A stretch of 54,394 nt of DNA from contig JALHNT010000049.1 of the NCBI GenBank assembly GCA_022843385.1, positions 1 through 54,394 on the forward strand, written 5' to 3'. The notes below the pieces were generated by a model. It did no database searches and was not told the origin of the DNA. It saw only the letters and a list, made by a program, of their open reading frames with translations. A program made the translations under genes and the position numbers. Origin of the DNA: Anaerolineae bacterium. Its GTDB lineage: Bacteria > Chloroflexota > Anaerolineae > Aggregatilineales > Phototrophicaceae. Below, piece after piece: positions 1-8,277 of the stretch. Position 1 is the stretch's first letter; each line of letters opens with the position of its first letter.

Positions 1-896
1 GCAAGCATTTTCTCAGTGGCTATGTCGCGATCCATGAGTTTCGCGTCAATCTCAAGCGCGTCTCCGTTGCTTTCATCTCATCCCTGGTCCGTTTGCACTC
101 TTTCTACCCATGAGCCTTGTTTTTCAATTCGCGAATCTTGTGCCACCGTTTTCCCTCAAACATTGCAACAGTTGCAACTGTTAGAACTCCCTTTTTATGC
201 AACTCCCGTTTTGTGTCGTCGTCGTCGTCGGACAGACACAACGACACAGACATAAAACCAACACAGAGAACACAGAGCGAAATCCGAGTAAATCTGCGTA
301 GATTCTGCAAATGCGACAAATTCTGCACAGCCCTTTTTGCAGTTTGTGAATCATGGCCGGCGGTCATCCCATTTCGGCGGCGGCTAACTTACGGGACGAT
401 TTTACCGGCGCGGGTCTATGACAGGGTATGAACCAACGGTGATGAGTCACAAAAGTCGTCAAAGTCGTCAAAGTCAGAGGTGAATGTTGTGACATTTGGC
501 GCACAGCCATCAGCTTTCAGCCCTCAGCAAGAGACCAACATAGAGGACACCGAGAACACAGAGAGAAATCACCGAGCCAAGCCTTTATCTGTTGACTATC
601 GACTGATGACTGACGACTCCTTGCCCTCAGCATACGCCCAATCCCGTCCTTACCGGTGAACTTTTGGTAAACTTTTTGGTACGACTTAACGCGAGTCGGC
701 GCTAACCATTTGGCGGGAGGCCGGAGGTTAAGGGTGTCGGCGAGGGGTTAGAAAAGGGTTGGGGAAAATCAGAGTTGAGGGAGCAGAATTCGTGCCTATT
801 GGGTGATGGTCGCGCCGACGGTCTGCTGCACCCGACGGCCCGCGCCATCGAATTAATGGATGAGAGCAAAATCGCAAATTATCCATTGACAGACGC
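1..896. other. Non-coding region with degenerate short repeats
   Basis: No convincing gene. Open frames here translate to low-complexity peptides produced by the repeats. Besides the long repeat arm there is a CGT trinucleotide run near 215-229, two degenerate 'cacagagaacacagag'-type stretches near 258-280 and 540-570, and 'gactatcgactgatgactgacgact' type overlapping heptamers near 592-620. Such repeats are common between genes in Chloroflexota and some other large bacterial genomes; their role is unknown. Confidence 0.7.
310..790. repeat. Long composite intergenic repeat, arm 1 of an inverted pair
   Basis: Two blocks here recur in opposite orientation at 13111-13570. The outer block (about 310-387) includes 'ccggcggtcatcccattt'. 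The inner block (about 632-790) runs from 'acgcccaat' through 'gtgaacttttggtaaact' and 'gcgctaacca' to 'gttgagggagcagaa'. Block order and spacing are kept in both copies (about 245 and 213 bases between blocks), so this is a duplicated element, not chance similarity. I see no credible reading frame or transposase in it. A low-GC gene ends about 100 bases inside the inner end. Confidence 0.8.
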
Positions 897-1538
897 TTAG
901 TGGTTGCTACTGAGAATTAGCTCTATTTCATCGACTATACTTAGCAACATTGCTGCATGATACCCGATGCTTTCGGGCTGTTTGCGATAACCAATTCCTG
1001 AATATAGTTTTGCCTTATCAATGTCAGCAGGTAGTAATTTTCTACCCTCAGAGGTTGTATGGGCATTCGAGAATCTCTCTCGAAGTTCCAACTCTCCTGG
1101 ATGCACAATTTCCCAATAGTTACCAATCTCTGCAACGATAAACCGCTCTATAGCATATGCAAGATGTTTAGCTTTTTCATCAGCAATTTGCGCGGAAACA
1201 CTTCTCCATAACTCATGAACCCCACCGACCAAATTGGTCACACCATAAGGTGCATCTGCAAACGTTTCACTACATTCATCAGGCAGTTTGGGTATATCAC
1301 GCTCTTTGCGCTCTTCTTGTATAAACTGAACCATTTCCTGCACAAAATGGGTAATCCATCTAAGCTCATATGTTGACTGAAATCGCAGGCTACTTCGAGC
1401 CACGTGTTCGGCAACTAGCACTGTACATTGAGGAAGATTTCGAGCCAATGAGATAGGCAATAAATTGTAAACATCCTTCCACTCATGTTTCAATATGGTT
1501 AGGCGTAGACGATCCAATTCATTTTCGTTGATCTTCAT
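897..1538 (-). CDS. Hypothetical protein, AT-rich gene
   Basis: A 213-residue protein I do not recognise. It is rich in charged and helix-forming residues, with no signal peptide, membrane segment or Cys motif. Most of it looks alpha-helical, for example around residues 60-85 and 125-145. Base composition is visibly poorer in GC than the DinB, reductase and AraC genes that follow, which suggests a separate origin. The 3' end faces the repeat arm at 310-790; the other AT-rich gene at 12303-13037 also ends toward its copy of the same repeat. The ATG start is the first available; no strong ribosome-binding site is visible. Confidence 0.65.
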   Translation of the reverse strand: MKINENELDRLRLTILKHEWKDVYNLLPISLARNLPQCTVLVAEHVARSSLRFQSTYELRWITHFVQEMVQFIQEERKERDIPKLPDECSETFADAPYGVTNLVGGVHELWRSVSAQIADEKAKHLAYAIERFIVAEIGNYWEIVHPGELELRERFSNAHTTSEGRKLLPADIDKAKLYSGIGYRKQPESIGYHAAMLLSIVDEIELILSSNH

Positions 1539-1701
1539 AGTTCACTTTGCATTTCTAGCTCTTCCGCAATTCGCTGTTGTTGACAAACCCATATTGTTCA
1601 TGATTGGCCTAAGGTTAGGGCGTTCAAATGGCTTCTCGAACGAGTACCAAGAGGTCTCCTCCTAAGGTAGCGCTATGGCATTGCGTCTAAATCACCCATA
1701 C

Positions 1702-2175
1702 TCACCGCGTCCCCCACTCCCACAGGCCGTAGGCGATTTTCTGGTCGAGGGGGAAGCCGGCCTGCGTCAGCGTCATGCCGATCTCACCGACATGATACCA
1801 TTCGTGGGCGATGAGATAGCTGAAGAAGGCCGCTGGATGGGGCTTGAAGCCTTTGATGCGCCCGGTCGCCAGCCCCTGAGTGAAGAGCGTGACCAGCGCC
1901 GCTTCGGAGGCGGACAGCGCGGCCTGGATCGAGTCGTGGGTTACACTGTCGGGTTTGGGAGCTTCCAGCTTCACCAGCCCTTCCATCAATTCTGGGGCGG
2001 CAGCCTTCAGCCACATCAGCCGGACGTTATGGATATGCGCCAGGATTTGGCCGACGCTGCGCCCTTTGGAGGCCGGAACGCCGGGCAGCCCTTCGGCGGG
2101 GATGGCATCCAGCAGGTAAAGCAGAATGCGGTTGTGGATATGCCAGCTATCGACCAGTTGTTCCGTCAGTTCCAT
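1702..2175 (-). CDS. DinB family protein
   Basis: A 157-residue protein matching the DinB/YfiT-like four-helix bundle. The family binds a divalent metal through three histidines; candidates are in 'LAHIHNVR' (about residue 47) and 'AHEWYHVGE' (about residues 128-133). Many members are thiol-dependent S-transferases, others are stress proteins of unknown activity, and the substrate cannot be told here. An 'AAAAGGTCACC' stretch precedes the ATG, which supports this start. It lies downstream of the DHFR-fold reductase on the same strand with a 96-base gap, so co-transcription is possible. Confidence 0.85.
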   Translation of the reverse strand: MELTEQLVDSWHIHNRILLYLLDAIPAEGLPGVPASKGRSVGQILAHIHNVRLMWLKAAAPELMEGLVKLEAPKPDSVTHDSIQAALSASEAALVTLFTQGLATGRIKGFKPHPAAFFSYLIAHEWYHVGEIGMTLTQAGFPLDQKIAYGLWEWGTR

Positions 2176-2271
2176 GAGGGTGACCTTTTTTTGCCAGCAC
2201 GCTCAAGGTCACTATACACCCATCATGAGGTTGGCGCACATCTCACCAACCTCATAGAGTTGATGAACAGG

Positions 2272-2853
2272 CTATACCTGTTTTTCGGGTTGCAGCCGCA
2301 GATAAATCATGCCGGAGGTGAAGGTCTTCGTCTCCAGCACCTTCATCGCTTTCATGAAGTCAGCTCCGGCAAAAAGCCGCTGCCCAGCCCCCAGGACAAC
2401 CGGGCAGAGCATCAGTTGAAGTTCATCAATCAGGTCAGCCTTCAGCAGCGAGCGCACCAGTGTACCGCTGCCGACGGTGCTGATGTCTTTGCCCGGCTGC
2501 TGCTTCAGGCGGTTCAGTTCCGCGACCACATCGCCCTGGATGAGATGCGAATTCTTCCACTCGGCCTTATTGAGCGTCGTTGAGACCACATACTTGGTCT
2601 GGTTGTTCATATACCCGCCGAACAGATCGTCCTCAGGGACACTGGGCCAGAAAGCGGCAAATCCCTCGTAGGTCTTGCGCCCCAGCAGCATGGCGTCGCT
2701 GTTCGCCATCGCCGCGCCGATCACCTGCTGCGCCTCATCATTGGTATAGGGCATCGACCAACCACGCAGCTTTTCCGGCAGGGTCGGCTCTCCGCCCGGT
2801 GCCTCAACCACCCCATCCAGCGTAATGAACAGCGCCGATGTTAACTTTCGCAT
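2272..2853 (-). CDS. Dihydrofolate reductase family protein (RibD C-terminal-like)
   Basis: A 193-residue protein of the DHFR/RibD C-terminal reductase superfamily (YyaP/YwjB-like). Visible landmarks are the N-terminal strand 'FITLDGVVEAPGG', the cofactor-region motif 'AMLLGRKTYEGFAAFWP', the second nucleotide-binding turn 'ISTVGSGTLVRSLL' and the C-terminal 'CPVVLGAGQRLF'. Members are probable NAD(P)H-dependent reductases. Substrates are mostly unknown, and this is not the housekeeping folA. It follows the AraC regulator by about 49 bases, so the regulator may control it and the DinB gene. Confidence 0.88.
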   Translation of the reverse strand: MRKLTSALFITLDGVVEAPGGEPTLPEKLRGWSMPYTNDEAQQVIGAAMANSDAMLLGRKTYEGFAAFWPSVPEDDLFGGYMNNQTKYVVSTTLNKAEWKNSHLIQGDVVAELNRLKQQPGKDISTVGSGTLVRSLLKADLIDELQLMLCPVVLGAGQRLFAGADFMKAMKVLETKTFTSGMIYLRLQPEKQV

Positions 2854-2902
2854 CTTGAATTCCCCTTTGTGCGATCTCGATCAACATCCACAGCATAAAA
2901 CA

Positions 2903-3667
2903 TCAGAAGGGCAGCGTCTTGAATAAAAACGACAATGGCACAGTCGCGCTCCGGTTGACGATCTGTGCCGGCGTTCGTCCCATCAAGTGTTTCAAGGCGC
3001 GAGTCAGGTGGGATTGGTCGGAATACCCCGCCGTGACCACAACATCGAGAATAGATCTCCCCTGTTTCAACAGCAGGGTGGCCCAGCGAGCGCGCTGAAT
3101 CTGATAAATCGTGGTGTAAGTCAGGCCAGTAGCCTGCAAGAATCGGCGCTGTACCGTCCGGCGTGAGAGCGCATGCGGCTGATCGCGCAAAGTGGCATCG
3201 ATCAACGGGTCATAGACCAGCAGCCCTTCGCGTACCAACCGCCGGACGAAGCTATCAGCATTCTCATAATCAGGGAACTGCCAGGCCGAACTCTTCAGCC
3301 AGAACGATTGGCTGGATGCCAGGGGCAAATTCAGGTCGTGCCGGTCCATGACCGTGTTGACGGGGAAGTCGGGCATAAACGCGCCAGACTTGAAGGTTAT
3401 GCCAAAGAATTCGGCATCGGGCGGACAGAAGGCCGGGGTCGCCCGCGTCTCCGGCCCGCGCACCGTCAGGGTCAGACGCCCCTGGTACTTCGTCACGACC
3501 ATTTCCCAATGGCTCGATGCTGAAGAAGTGAATGAGCCGCCGTCGCTGCTCTGGCTGTACCAGATTCGTTCGACCAATGGCGAGTCCGACCGCCTTTCCA
3601 CAACCGGCAGCGTGATATCATCCGGCTCGGCGTGTGGGTCAACGCCCGGTTTCACACTCAACACCAT
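2903..3667 (-). CDS. AraC family transcriptional regulator
   Basis: A 254-residue regulator. The C-terminal third carries the two helix-turn-helix units of AraC proteins: 'SRRTVQRRFLQATGLTYT' and, after 'RARWATLLLKQGRSILDV', the second unit 'VVTAGYSDQSHLTRALKHL'. The N-terminal portion resembles an effector-binding beta domain, but the ligand is not evident. A GTG at 3715 would add 16 residues; I prefer the ATG at 3667 because 'GGGGGA' lies about eight bases before it. Likely target genes are the reductase and DinB genes immediately downstream. Confidence 0.85.
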   Translation of the reverse strand: MVLSVKPGVDPHAEPDDITLPVVERRSDSPLVERIWYSQSSDGGSFTSSASSHWEMVVTKYQGRLTLTVRGPETRATPAFCPPDAEFFGITFKSGAFMPDFPVNTVMDRHDLNLPLASSQSFWLKSSAWQFPDYENADSFVRRLVREGLLVYDPLIDATLRDQPHALSRRTVQRRFLQATGLTYTTIYQIQRARWATLLLKQGRSILDVVVTAGYSDQSHLTRALKHLMGRTPAQIVNRSATVPLSFLFKTLPF

Positions 3668-3900
3668 GCTCACATTCCCCCAGATTGAATCGGCATGACC
3701 GGCATTGTACCACACAATCAGACCATATGTTCCGTTCAGAACAGATTTTCCTGTGCGGCGCAGTCATGATGATGCAAGCACTATCTTAAGAAGTGGGTTG
3801 CGTCGTACAATGGAATCAATACGGCATTACACTCACCCTGCTCTGGAGGCCGCTTCAGGACTCCGCTATCCGGTGATGTCGAACAAAGCAGCCTTTTTCA

Positions 3901-3943
3901 CGGACGTTCCTCATCATAGCGGGGGCGTCCGTTTTTATTGGAA
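3901..3943 (+). terminator. Terminator-like hairpin abutting a Shine-Dalgarno
   Basis: CGGACGTTCCT pairs with GGGGGCGTCCG (11 pairs counting G-T) around a nine-base loop, followed at once by TTTTTATT. The SD 'GGAAGGAGG' of the next gene starts directly after the T run. An intrinsic terminator in this position, inside the leader of a gene, is typical of attenuation. Alternatively it ends an upstream transcript and the next gene has a promoter I cannot place. Confidence 0.6.
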
Positions 3944-3953
3944 GGAGGACACC

Positions 3954-4265
3954 ATGTTGTTATTTCGACCGGGGATCGAGATGTTCGCCACTCAAAAAAT
4001 GCGCGACTGGTATACCGAAGTTGCGATGGATCGGCTGGGCATCCACTCCCGACAGGCCATCATCCCCAGGGATGAAGCGCTGCGCCTGTGCGGGGAAATA
4101 TACCGGGAAAATGCTGGTCATTGGTATTCACCCAGAGCATGGCGTTGCGCCCGATGCATAGCCAGGGGATATGATGGCGTACCGGCGCGGTTGGTCACGG
4201 ATCACCCCGGTTATTGTGGCTGCCAGAATGTCATCCAGCGCTACCGGACGGAGCATTCGGGTTGA
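3954..4265 (+). CDS. Small cysteine-containing hypothetical protein
   Basis: A 103-residue protein of unknown function. The start is chosen because a near-perfect 'GGAAGGAGG' lies eight bases upstream; the same frame is open further 5' to 3705 without a comparable signal. The C-terminal half has a 'CARC' pair and, 20 residues on, a 'CGC' pair, which together could form a small zinc-binding site. The N-terminal half is basic and helical. There is a terminator-like hairpin just ahead of the ribosome-binding site, so expression may be attenuated. It converges on the next gene with a 12-base gap. Confidence 0.55.
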   Translation: MLLFRPGIEMFATQKMRDWYTEVAMDRLGIHSRQAIIPRDEALRLCGEIYRENAGHWYSPRAWRCARCIARGYDGVPARLVTDHPGYCGCQNVIQRYRTEHSG

Positions 4266-4277
4266 CGGGCAATCGCA

Positions 4278-5219
4278 TCAACGAAATAGACCCTTGCGCG
4301 CTGTGACTCCATGCGAGAGTGTCGTCAGTCCACCGAACAGGGGATGAAAGAAGGGTCGTCGTTCTTCCAGCATCAGCTTCAGATCATGCGGCTGTGTGCG
4401 CCGGTACACCATCTCCAGAAAGCCACCCTGCTCTTTGAAAGCACGCCGGGCAATCTCGGTCTGGTCAGCGTCCCAGCGCCATTGGTCGGGATAGTAGGCA
4501 TAATAAGTCAGGTAGGCGGCAGCAGTATGCACCGAAATCCCCCGCGACTCGTACCCCCAGAGATCGAGTCCGGCGCAGCGCCCGGCTTCCGCCAGCAGCA
4601 CCAGCCCGGCCACCGCCAGCAGATCGCGTTCCAGGCTGCCTCCATCCCGCCCGTCGACAACGCGCGGTAGATAGCCTTCTGGGCGAACTTCAGTGGCGAT
4701 GATCTGGCGAAAGGTGGCGACGCCCTGTTCCAGCCGCATCTCATCTTCCAGCACCACGCCGCTGACCAGATTCAGTAAGCCCAGCCAGATGGTCTCGACC
4801 AGCGATAACTCACCTGGCAGAATGTTGAGAGTCTCGACCACCTGTTGATAGGCATCGCGCCACGCCGTGCCATCGCCCCAGGCAGCCTGATCGCGCGTCA
4901 TCTCATAGCCCTGCGCCAGCGCGATGGTACCGGCCAGCGCCTCCCAGTAGGCGGGATACACATCCAGGCTTTGCGAGACCCACGCCTGCAAGTCCATGAT
5001 GACCGCTTCACCGGCAGCAGTGTCATCAGCAAAACGGTAGCGGAAAGCATTCAGCAGCAGGGCGTCAAGCGGGCTGGCCGGCGGCTGATCGAGCAGCGAC
5101 CAGGCGCTCTTGAATGGCTCACGTTCCCGGTCTTTGCGGGCGCGTTCGACATGTTCAGGAGTGAAGTACAGGCCAAAGTGTAGCATTGTTAGCTCATGTT
5201 GATTTGCGGTTAGGAACAT
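4278..5219 (-). CDS. Alginate lyase-like (alpha/alpha-toroid) hypothetical protein
   Basis: A 313-residue, predominantly helical protein. The spacing of 'LLLNAFRYRFADDTAAGE', 'AYWEALAGTIALAQGYEM', 'SLVETIWLGLLNLV', 'GGSLERDLLAVAGLVLLAE' and a Tyr/Trp-rich 'YYAYYPDQWRW' near residue 245 resembles the alginate lyase/heparinase N-terminal toroid. There is no signal peptide, so an exported polysaccharide lyase is not obvious. The family assignment is from pattern memory only and may be wrong. The start could also be the internal ATG eleven codons later. Confidence 0.5.
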   Translation of the reverse strand: MFLTANQHELTMLHFGLYFTPEHVERARKDREREPFKSAWSLLDQPPASPLDALLLNAFRYRFADDTAAGEAVIMDLQAWVSQSLDVYPAYWEALAGTIALAQGYEMTRDQAAWGDGTAWRDAYQQVVETLNILPGELSLVETIWLGLLNLVSGVVLEDEMRLEQGVATFRQIIATEVRPEGYLPRVVDGRDGGSLERDLLAVAGLVLLAEAGRCAGLDLWGYESRGISVHTAAAYLTYYAYYPDQWRWDADQTEIARRAFKEQGGFLEMVYRRTQPHDLKLMLEERRPFFHPLFGGLTTLSHGVTARKGLFR

Positions 5220-5295
5220 AACTTAAGTGTATAGCGCTTCAAACCGGTGTAGTATAATCGTTAACGAGTTATTTACCGTCTGATGCGAGCGCAGC

Positions 5296-6150
5296 GTGAG
5301 CGATAAACCCGAACAGTCCGCGACCCCAGCGAATGACAAGGCAGCCCCCAGCAGTCCATTGAGGTCGCCCATCCGCCCAACGGCACCGCCGGGCGAGCCG
5401 CTGCGTTCCCCTATTCGTCCCACCATGCCTGGCACTGCTTCGCCACCGCCCGCCCAACGCCCTGACCCTCCGCAAACCGGTCTGCTGAACAAAGCCGCTA
5501 AGATCGCCGACAGCCAGGCCGTTGAAGCGCTGGCATCCGGGCCACTGGAACTGCCGGATCATCCACAGGCGGCGCTGGAAATGCTGCGGCGCAAGATGGA
5601 ATCGGTGGCTTCGGAATTTGGCGAGGGCAAGATCAACCGCGCCCAGTTCAACGCCATCTACGGGCGCTATAGCGAACAGCGCACCATCATCGAGCGTCTG
5701 TTGCAGAAGGACCCGAAAAACCAGGCCTGGAAGCAGGCCGCCGCCCCCGGCCACACGTCATTTCTGCGTCAGCATTTTGAAGCCCGGCTGATGTACTTCC
5801 TGGTGTTTCAGCACAACATGCCCACTGCCCTGATGATGGGCGGCAAGCAGCAGCCCAATATGGATCAGATCAGCAATGTGCTGCGGGCGCTCTGGGGAAT
5901 GCCGAACCGCCCGAAAATAGGGCTGGCACGCAAGGAGATGGGCAATGGCTACTGGCTGGTGCTGGCGCTGGGCGATCACGCTGTGACGCTGACGATGTTC
6001 CATCTGGAGCCATCAGCGCAGCAGGCCACGCTAGTGCGCGATTTGCATCTGGATTTCGAACGGGCCAATCGTCGCGCCCTCAGCACTGGAACTCGGTCAC
6101 TGGAACGCTTTGTCTTCCCGCAGCGCGCCCTGACGGAAAAAGAATTCTAG
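5296..6150 (+). CDS. Hypothetical protein with Pro-rich N-terminus
   Basis: A 284-residue protein beginning at GTG. Residues 1-60 are proline-, serine- and arginine-rich and contain two copies of 'PLRSPIRPT', probably a disordered tail. Residues about 85-135 form a helical segment containing 'KINRAQFNAIYGRY', which resembles SHOCT-like short helical modules. The C-terminal half (about 150-260) looks like a mixed alpha/beta domain. No catalytic motif is evident. It is divergent from the toroid protein, with about 76 bases between the starts. Function unknown. Confidence 0.72.
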   Translation: MSDKPEQSATPANDKAAPSSPLRSPIRPTAPPGEPLRSPIRPTMPGTASPPPAQRPDPPQTGLLNKAAKIADSQAVEALASGPLELPDHPQAALEMLRRKMESVASEFGEGKINRAQFNAIYGRYSEQRTIIERLLQKDPKNQAWKQAAAPGHTSFLRQHFEARLMYFLVFQHNMPTALMMGGKQQPNMDQISNVLRALWGMPNRPKIGLARKEMGNGYWLVLALGDHAVTLTMFHLEPSAQQATLVRDLHLDFERANRRALSTGTRSLERFVFPQRALTEKEF

Positions 6151-6180
6151 AACAGATTGACGGAAGTTTTGGAACAGATT

Positions 6181-6222
6181 GCCCTCACCCCCAGCCCCTC
6201 TCCCACGGGGCGAGGGGAGAAA
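6181..6222. repeat. GC-rich palindromic intergenic repeat, copy 1
   Basis: The stretch 'ccctcacccccagcccc' followed by 'tctcccacggggcgagggg' folds into a hairpin (CCCCTC with GAGGGG). It sits between convergent genes and probably works as a bidirectional terminator. A related stretch lies at 42146-42174. Similar C-rich palindromes are widespread between genes in high-GC bacteria. Confidence 0.55.
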
Positions 6223-6261
6223 AATAACTTTGCCTATAATTGAGCCAAGCTGTACTAGCCC

Positions 6262-6876
6262 TCAAGGACTAAGCGCCTGCACCATCTGGCGAAATGCGGC
6301 TTTGTAATCAGTGACGAAGTTGAAACGCGGGCTGCGACGGATGGGGTCGGGCGGGTCAACCGGAGCCAGTTGGGCGATCACAATTGGTTTGCCCTTGCTC
6401 TTGAAGAACTTCCACGCGGCCTCGACACTGCCAGCCAGCAGCGCTCCCGGTGAGAGAACAAACACCATGCGTGAGCATTCAGTCAGCGCCGGATGGACGC
6501 CGCCCGCCCACTCGACGTCGGACTCCTCATGCAGCCAGACAGCAATCCCGGCTTTGCGCAGGTCATCGCCAATCTGTTCGGCCAGCGCCTGATCGACCTC
6601 GGCGAAGGCCACATAAGCCGTGTCCTGTGAGAGTTTGGAACGGCTGCTGGTCGCCACATGGACGGCTGCCGGGCGCTCACCCTGATTATGCAGGTGGGTG
6701 CTGCCCATCCGAAAAACGGTGCCGCCGCAATCCGGGCATTCGCCCTTCACCGCCGGGACGCCACGCCGCGTCCACACCGCGCGGGGATGCTCGACCTCGA
6801 TGGTCTGGCGGCAGCGCACACAGTAGGCCTCAATCGGTTCATCTTCCTCATGGTAGTATTCCGCATGGTCAGTCAT
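6262..6876 (-). CDS. Zinc ribbon (DUF5679-like) plus TIR-like domain protein
   Basis: A 204-residue, two-domain protein. Residues about 17-57 are a zinc ribbon with paired cysteines 'YCVRC' and 'CPDC', of the kind named DUF5679 in Chloroflexota. Residues about 83-204 look like a TIR domain: first strand 'TAYVAFAEVDQALAEQI', then 'AGIAVWLHEESDVEWAGG' and 'MVFVLSPGALLAGSVEAAW' before 'GKPIVIAQ'. In catalytic bacterial TIRs a Glu usually precedes that Trp; here the two residues before it are Ala, so NADase activity is doubtful. The start at 6876 has 'GGAGAAACC' upstream. The neighbour at 6944 is 67 bases upstream on the same strand. Confidence 0.75.
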   Translation of the reverse strand: MTDHAEYYHEEDEPIEAYCVRCRQTIEVEHPRAVWTRRGVPAVKGECPDCGGTVFRMGSTHLHNQGERPAAVHVATSSRSKLSQDTAYVAFAEVDQALAEQIGDDLRKAGIAVWLHEESDVEWAGGVHPALTECSRMVFVLSPGALLAGSVEAAWKFFKSKGKPIVIAQLAPVDPPDPIRRSPRFNFVTDYKAAFRQMVQALSP

Positions 6877-6943
6877 GACGGTTTCTCCTTCAGCTTCTCC
6901 CGCCTCATTGTACACGAGAGTGTGGTTCTGTGCCGCCCGGCGC

Positions 6944-7576
6944 TCACTCGCTATAGTAACTGGCGCGCACCTTGACATCGGCATAGTTGGGATAGCCGTG
7001 ATTGGCGATAAGTTCAGTCAGGCTGATCTCGCCCACCGGTTCAGAACCCAGCAGCAGATTCGCCAGCACAATATCCACCACCAGCAGCAGCCGCCCGAAG
7101 TTCTCGTATTGACCCTGGAGCGCGGTGAAAAGTACAGCGAACACCCGATCTCGCAGTTCAGTATCCATGATGCCGCTGCCAGGCCAGCCCACCGGCCACT
7201 GATCCTGATAGGTGCCAATCCGCAGCACATCCAGCCGAAGCTGCGACAACTGAGCGATGGCGGCCTTGCGATCCTGGGCATCCAGCAACCTGCTCGTCCC
7301 ACGGTATGGAGCATTTGGCATCTGTTCATAGATCTTGCCGGCTTCGGTCTGCTCGACCAGGCGGTAGAGACTGCGCGTGCGTATACCCAGGCCGTCAGCA
7401 AGAGAATATGCACAGCGACGGTAATACTTCACTTTTATCAGCTCGGGAGCATGTTTATCAATGCGCCATAGCAACGAAAGGAAGTCGCCAAAACCCAGCG
7501 GGAGATTGGGCGGCTCGTCCGGGCTGTAGGTGGATGTCAACTGGCTGATGCGCGTGCGTTCCTGCGGCGTTGCCAT
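6944..7576 (-). CDS. Hypothetical protein upstream of the TIR gene
   Basis: A 210-residue soluble protein I do not recognise. It begins at ATG 7576 after 'GAGAGAACG'; a longer frame to 7657 lacks such a signal. The sequence is mainly helical, with a basic tract 'KVKYYRRCAYSLADGLGI' near residue 50 and a hydrophobic helix 'FGRLLLVVDIVLANLLLG' near residue 165. It ends 67 bases before the zinc ribbon-TIR gene, so the two may form a transcription unit. No known motif seen; function open. Confidence 0.65.
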   Translation of the reverse strand: MATPQERTRISQLTSTYSPDEPPNLPLGFGDFLSLLWRIDKHAPELIKVKYYRRCAYSLADGLGIRTRSLYRLVEQTEAGKIYEQMPNAPYRGTSRLLDAQDRKAAIAQLSQLRLDVLRIGTYQDQWPVGWPGSGIMDTELRDRVFAVLFTALQGQYENFGRLLLVVDIVLANLLLGSEPVGEISLTELIANHGYPNYADVKVRASYYSE

Positions 7577-7788
7577 ATCGTTCTCTCGTAGGAAACATGA
7601 CGATTTTGAAACACTATACTGAAGATTTGAGCGCTGCGCTATGCGCAGTTTCAGCATGTTACAAACGTGAAAAGTTTATGAAAATTGACGCACCTTAATG
7701 GTAGGCGTGAGGAAGTATTGTACCATGTCGAATATAGAGTTTGATTGTTAGCCTTTGACAATACAACATTGCTTAAAGGGGTGCGTTC

Positions 7789-8115
7789 ATGACAGGAACA
7801 CTTGCGATGAGGAAACCCGGTCACTATGCCCGGCAGATCTGTCAGTACCTCAAGCGTCAGCCCGGCGGCTTCGTGGATGACCCTGAAGATGTCCGCGCTG
7901 CGCTCAACCTGAGCGAGAAGGAATTCAAGCTCGGTCTGGATTGGTGCCTGGATCACAAGCTGATCGTGCTGGAAGCCAAATCCAATGTGTCAACCGGGCC
8001 ATTTGGCGGCGATGATGTGGAAGAAGCTGAATTGAGTGGAACCAGCTCCAAACTCAGCTCGATGCTGCGTGGCGGCCTGCTGACCCCCATGCTTCAAGGC
8101 GAAGAAGTCGCCTGA
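7789..8115 (+). CDS. Small winged-helix-like hypothetical protein
   Basis: A 108-residue protein. Residues about 12-62 ('HYARQICQYLKRQPGG' through 'KLIVLEAK') read like a compact winged-helix fold: three helices, with 'LNLSEKEFKLGLDWCLD' as the candidate recognition segment, then a short beta wing. The tail is acidic and Ser-rich. 'AAAGGGG' precedes the ATG at a suitable distance. A strong intrinsic terminator follows 20 bases after the stop, so this is a single-gene unit. A DNA-binding role is inference only. Confidence 0.68.
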   Translation: MTGTLAMRKPGHYARQICQYLKRQPGGFVDDPEDVRAALNLSEKEFKLGLDWCLDHKLIVLEAKSNVSTGPFGGDDVEEAELSGTSSKLSSMLRGGLLTPMLQGEEVA

Positions 8116-8135
8116 TCGTTTGTCGTTATGTCCGA

Positions 8136-8160
8136 GAGACCGCGTTGCCGGTCTCTTTTT
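8136..8160 (+). terminator. Intrinsic terminator
   Basis: GAGACCG and CGGTCTC form a perfect 7-bp stem around the loop cgttgc, followed by TTTTT. It ends the transcript of the winged-helix-like gene. Confidence 0.9.
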
Positions 8161-8219
8161 GTTGCACCGTATCTGGTCAAAAGCCCCAATCTACGTTAAA
8201 GTTAACTCTATCAGGGAGA

Positions 8220-8239
8220 GGGATGCTCGCATCCCTTTT
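8220..8239 (+). terminator. Small hairpin with CTCG loop and short T run
   Basis: GGGATG pairs with CATCCC around a CTCG tetraloop and is followed by TTTT. It lies 38 bases before the J-domain gene, in that gene's probable leader, so it could be a weak attenuator or a second terminator after 8136-8160. Confidence 0.4.
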
Positions 8240-8277
8240 CTGATTCCCCCGCTGTTCGCTGAGATGAAGGCTCGGTC

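Noticed and set aside
104..431. Open frames on both strands in the first 430 bases
   Set aside because: Peptides such as Cys/Val-rich and poly-Asp runs come from degenerate repeats and a CGT run; no start signal or domain.
632..790. Integron attC interpretation of the long repeat
   Set aside because: CTAACC/GGTTAG-like ends and a gene-then-repeat order are suggestive, but the exact RYYYAAC/GTTRRRY core sites are not matched and no integrase is present; kept as a repeat of unknown type.
897..1538. HEPN motif (R-x4-H) in the unknown AT-rich protein
   Set aside because: 'RFSNAH' fits the spacing, but the surrounding helices do not look like HEPN; likely chance.
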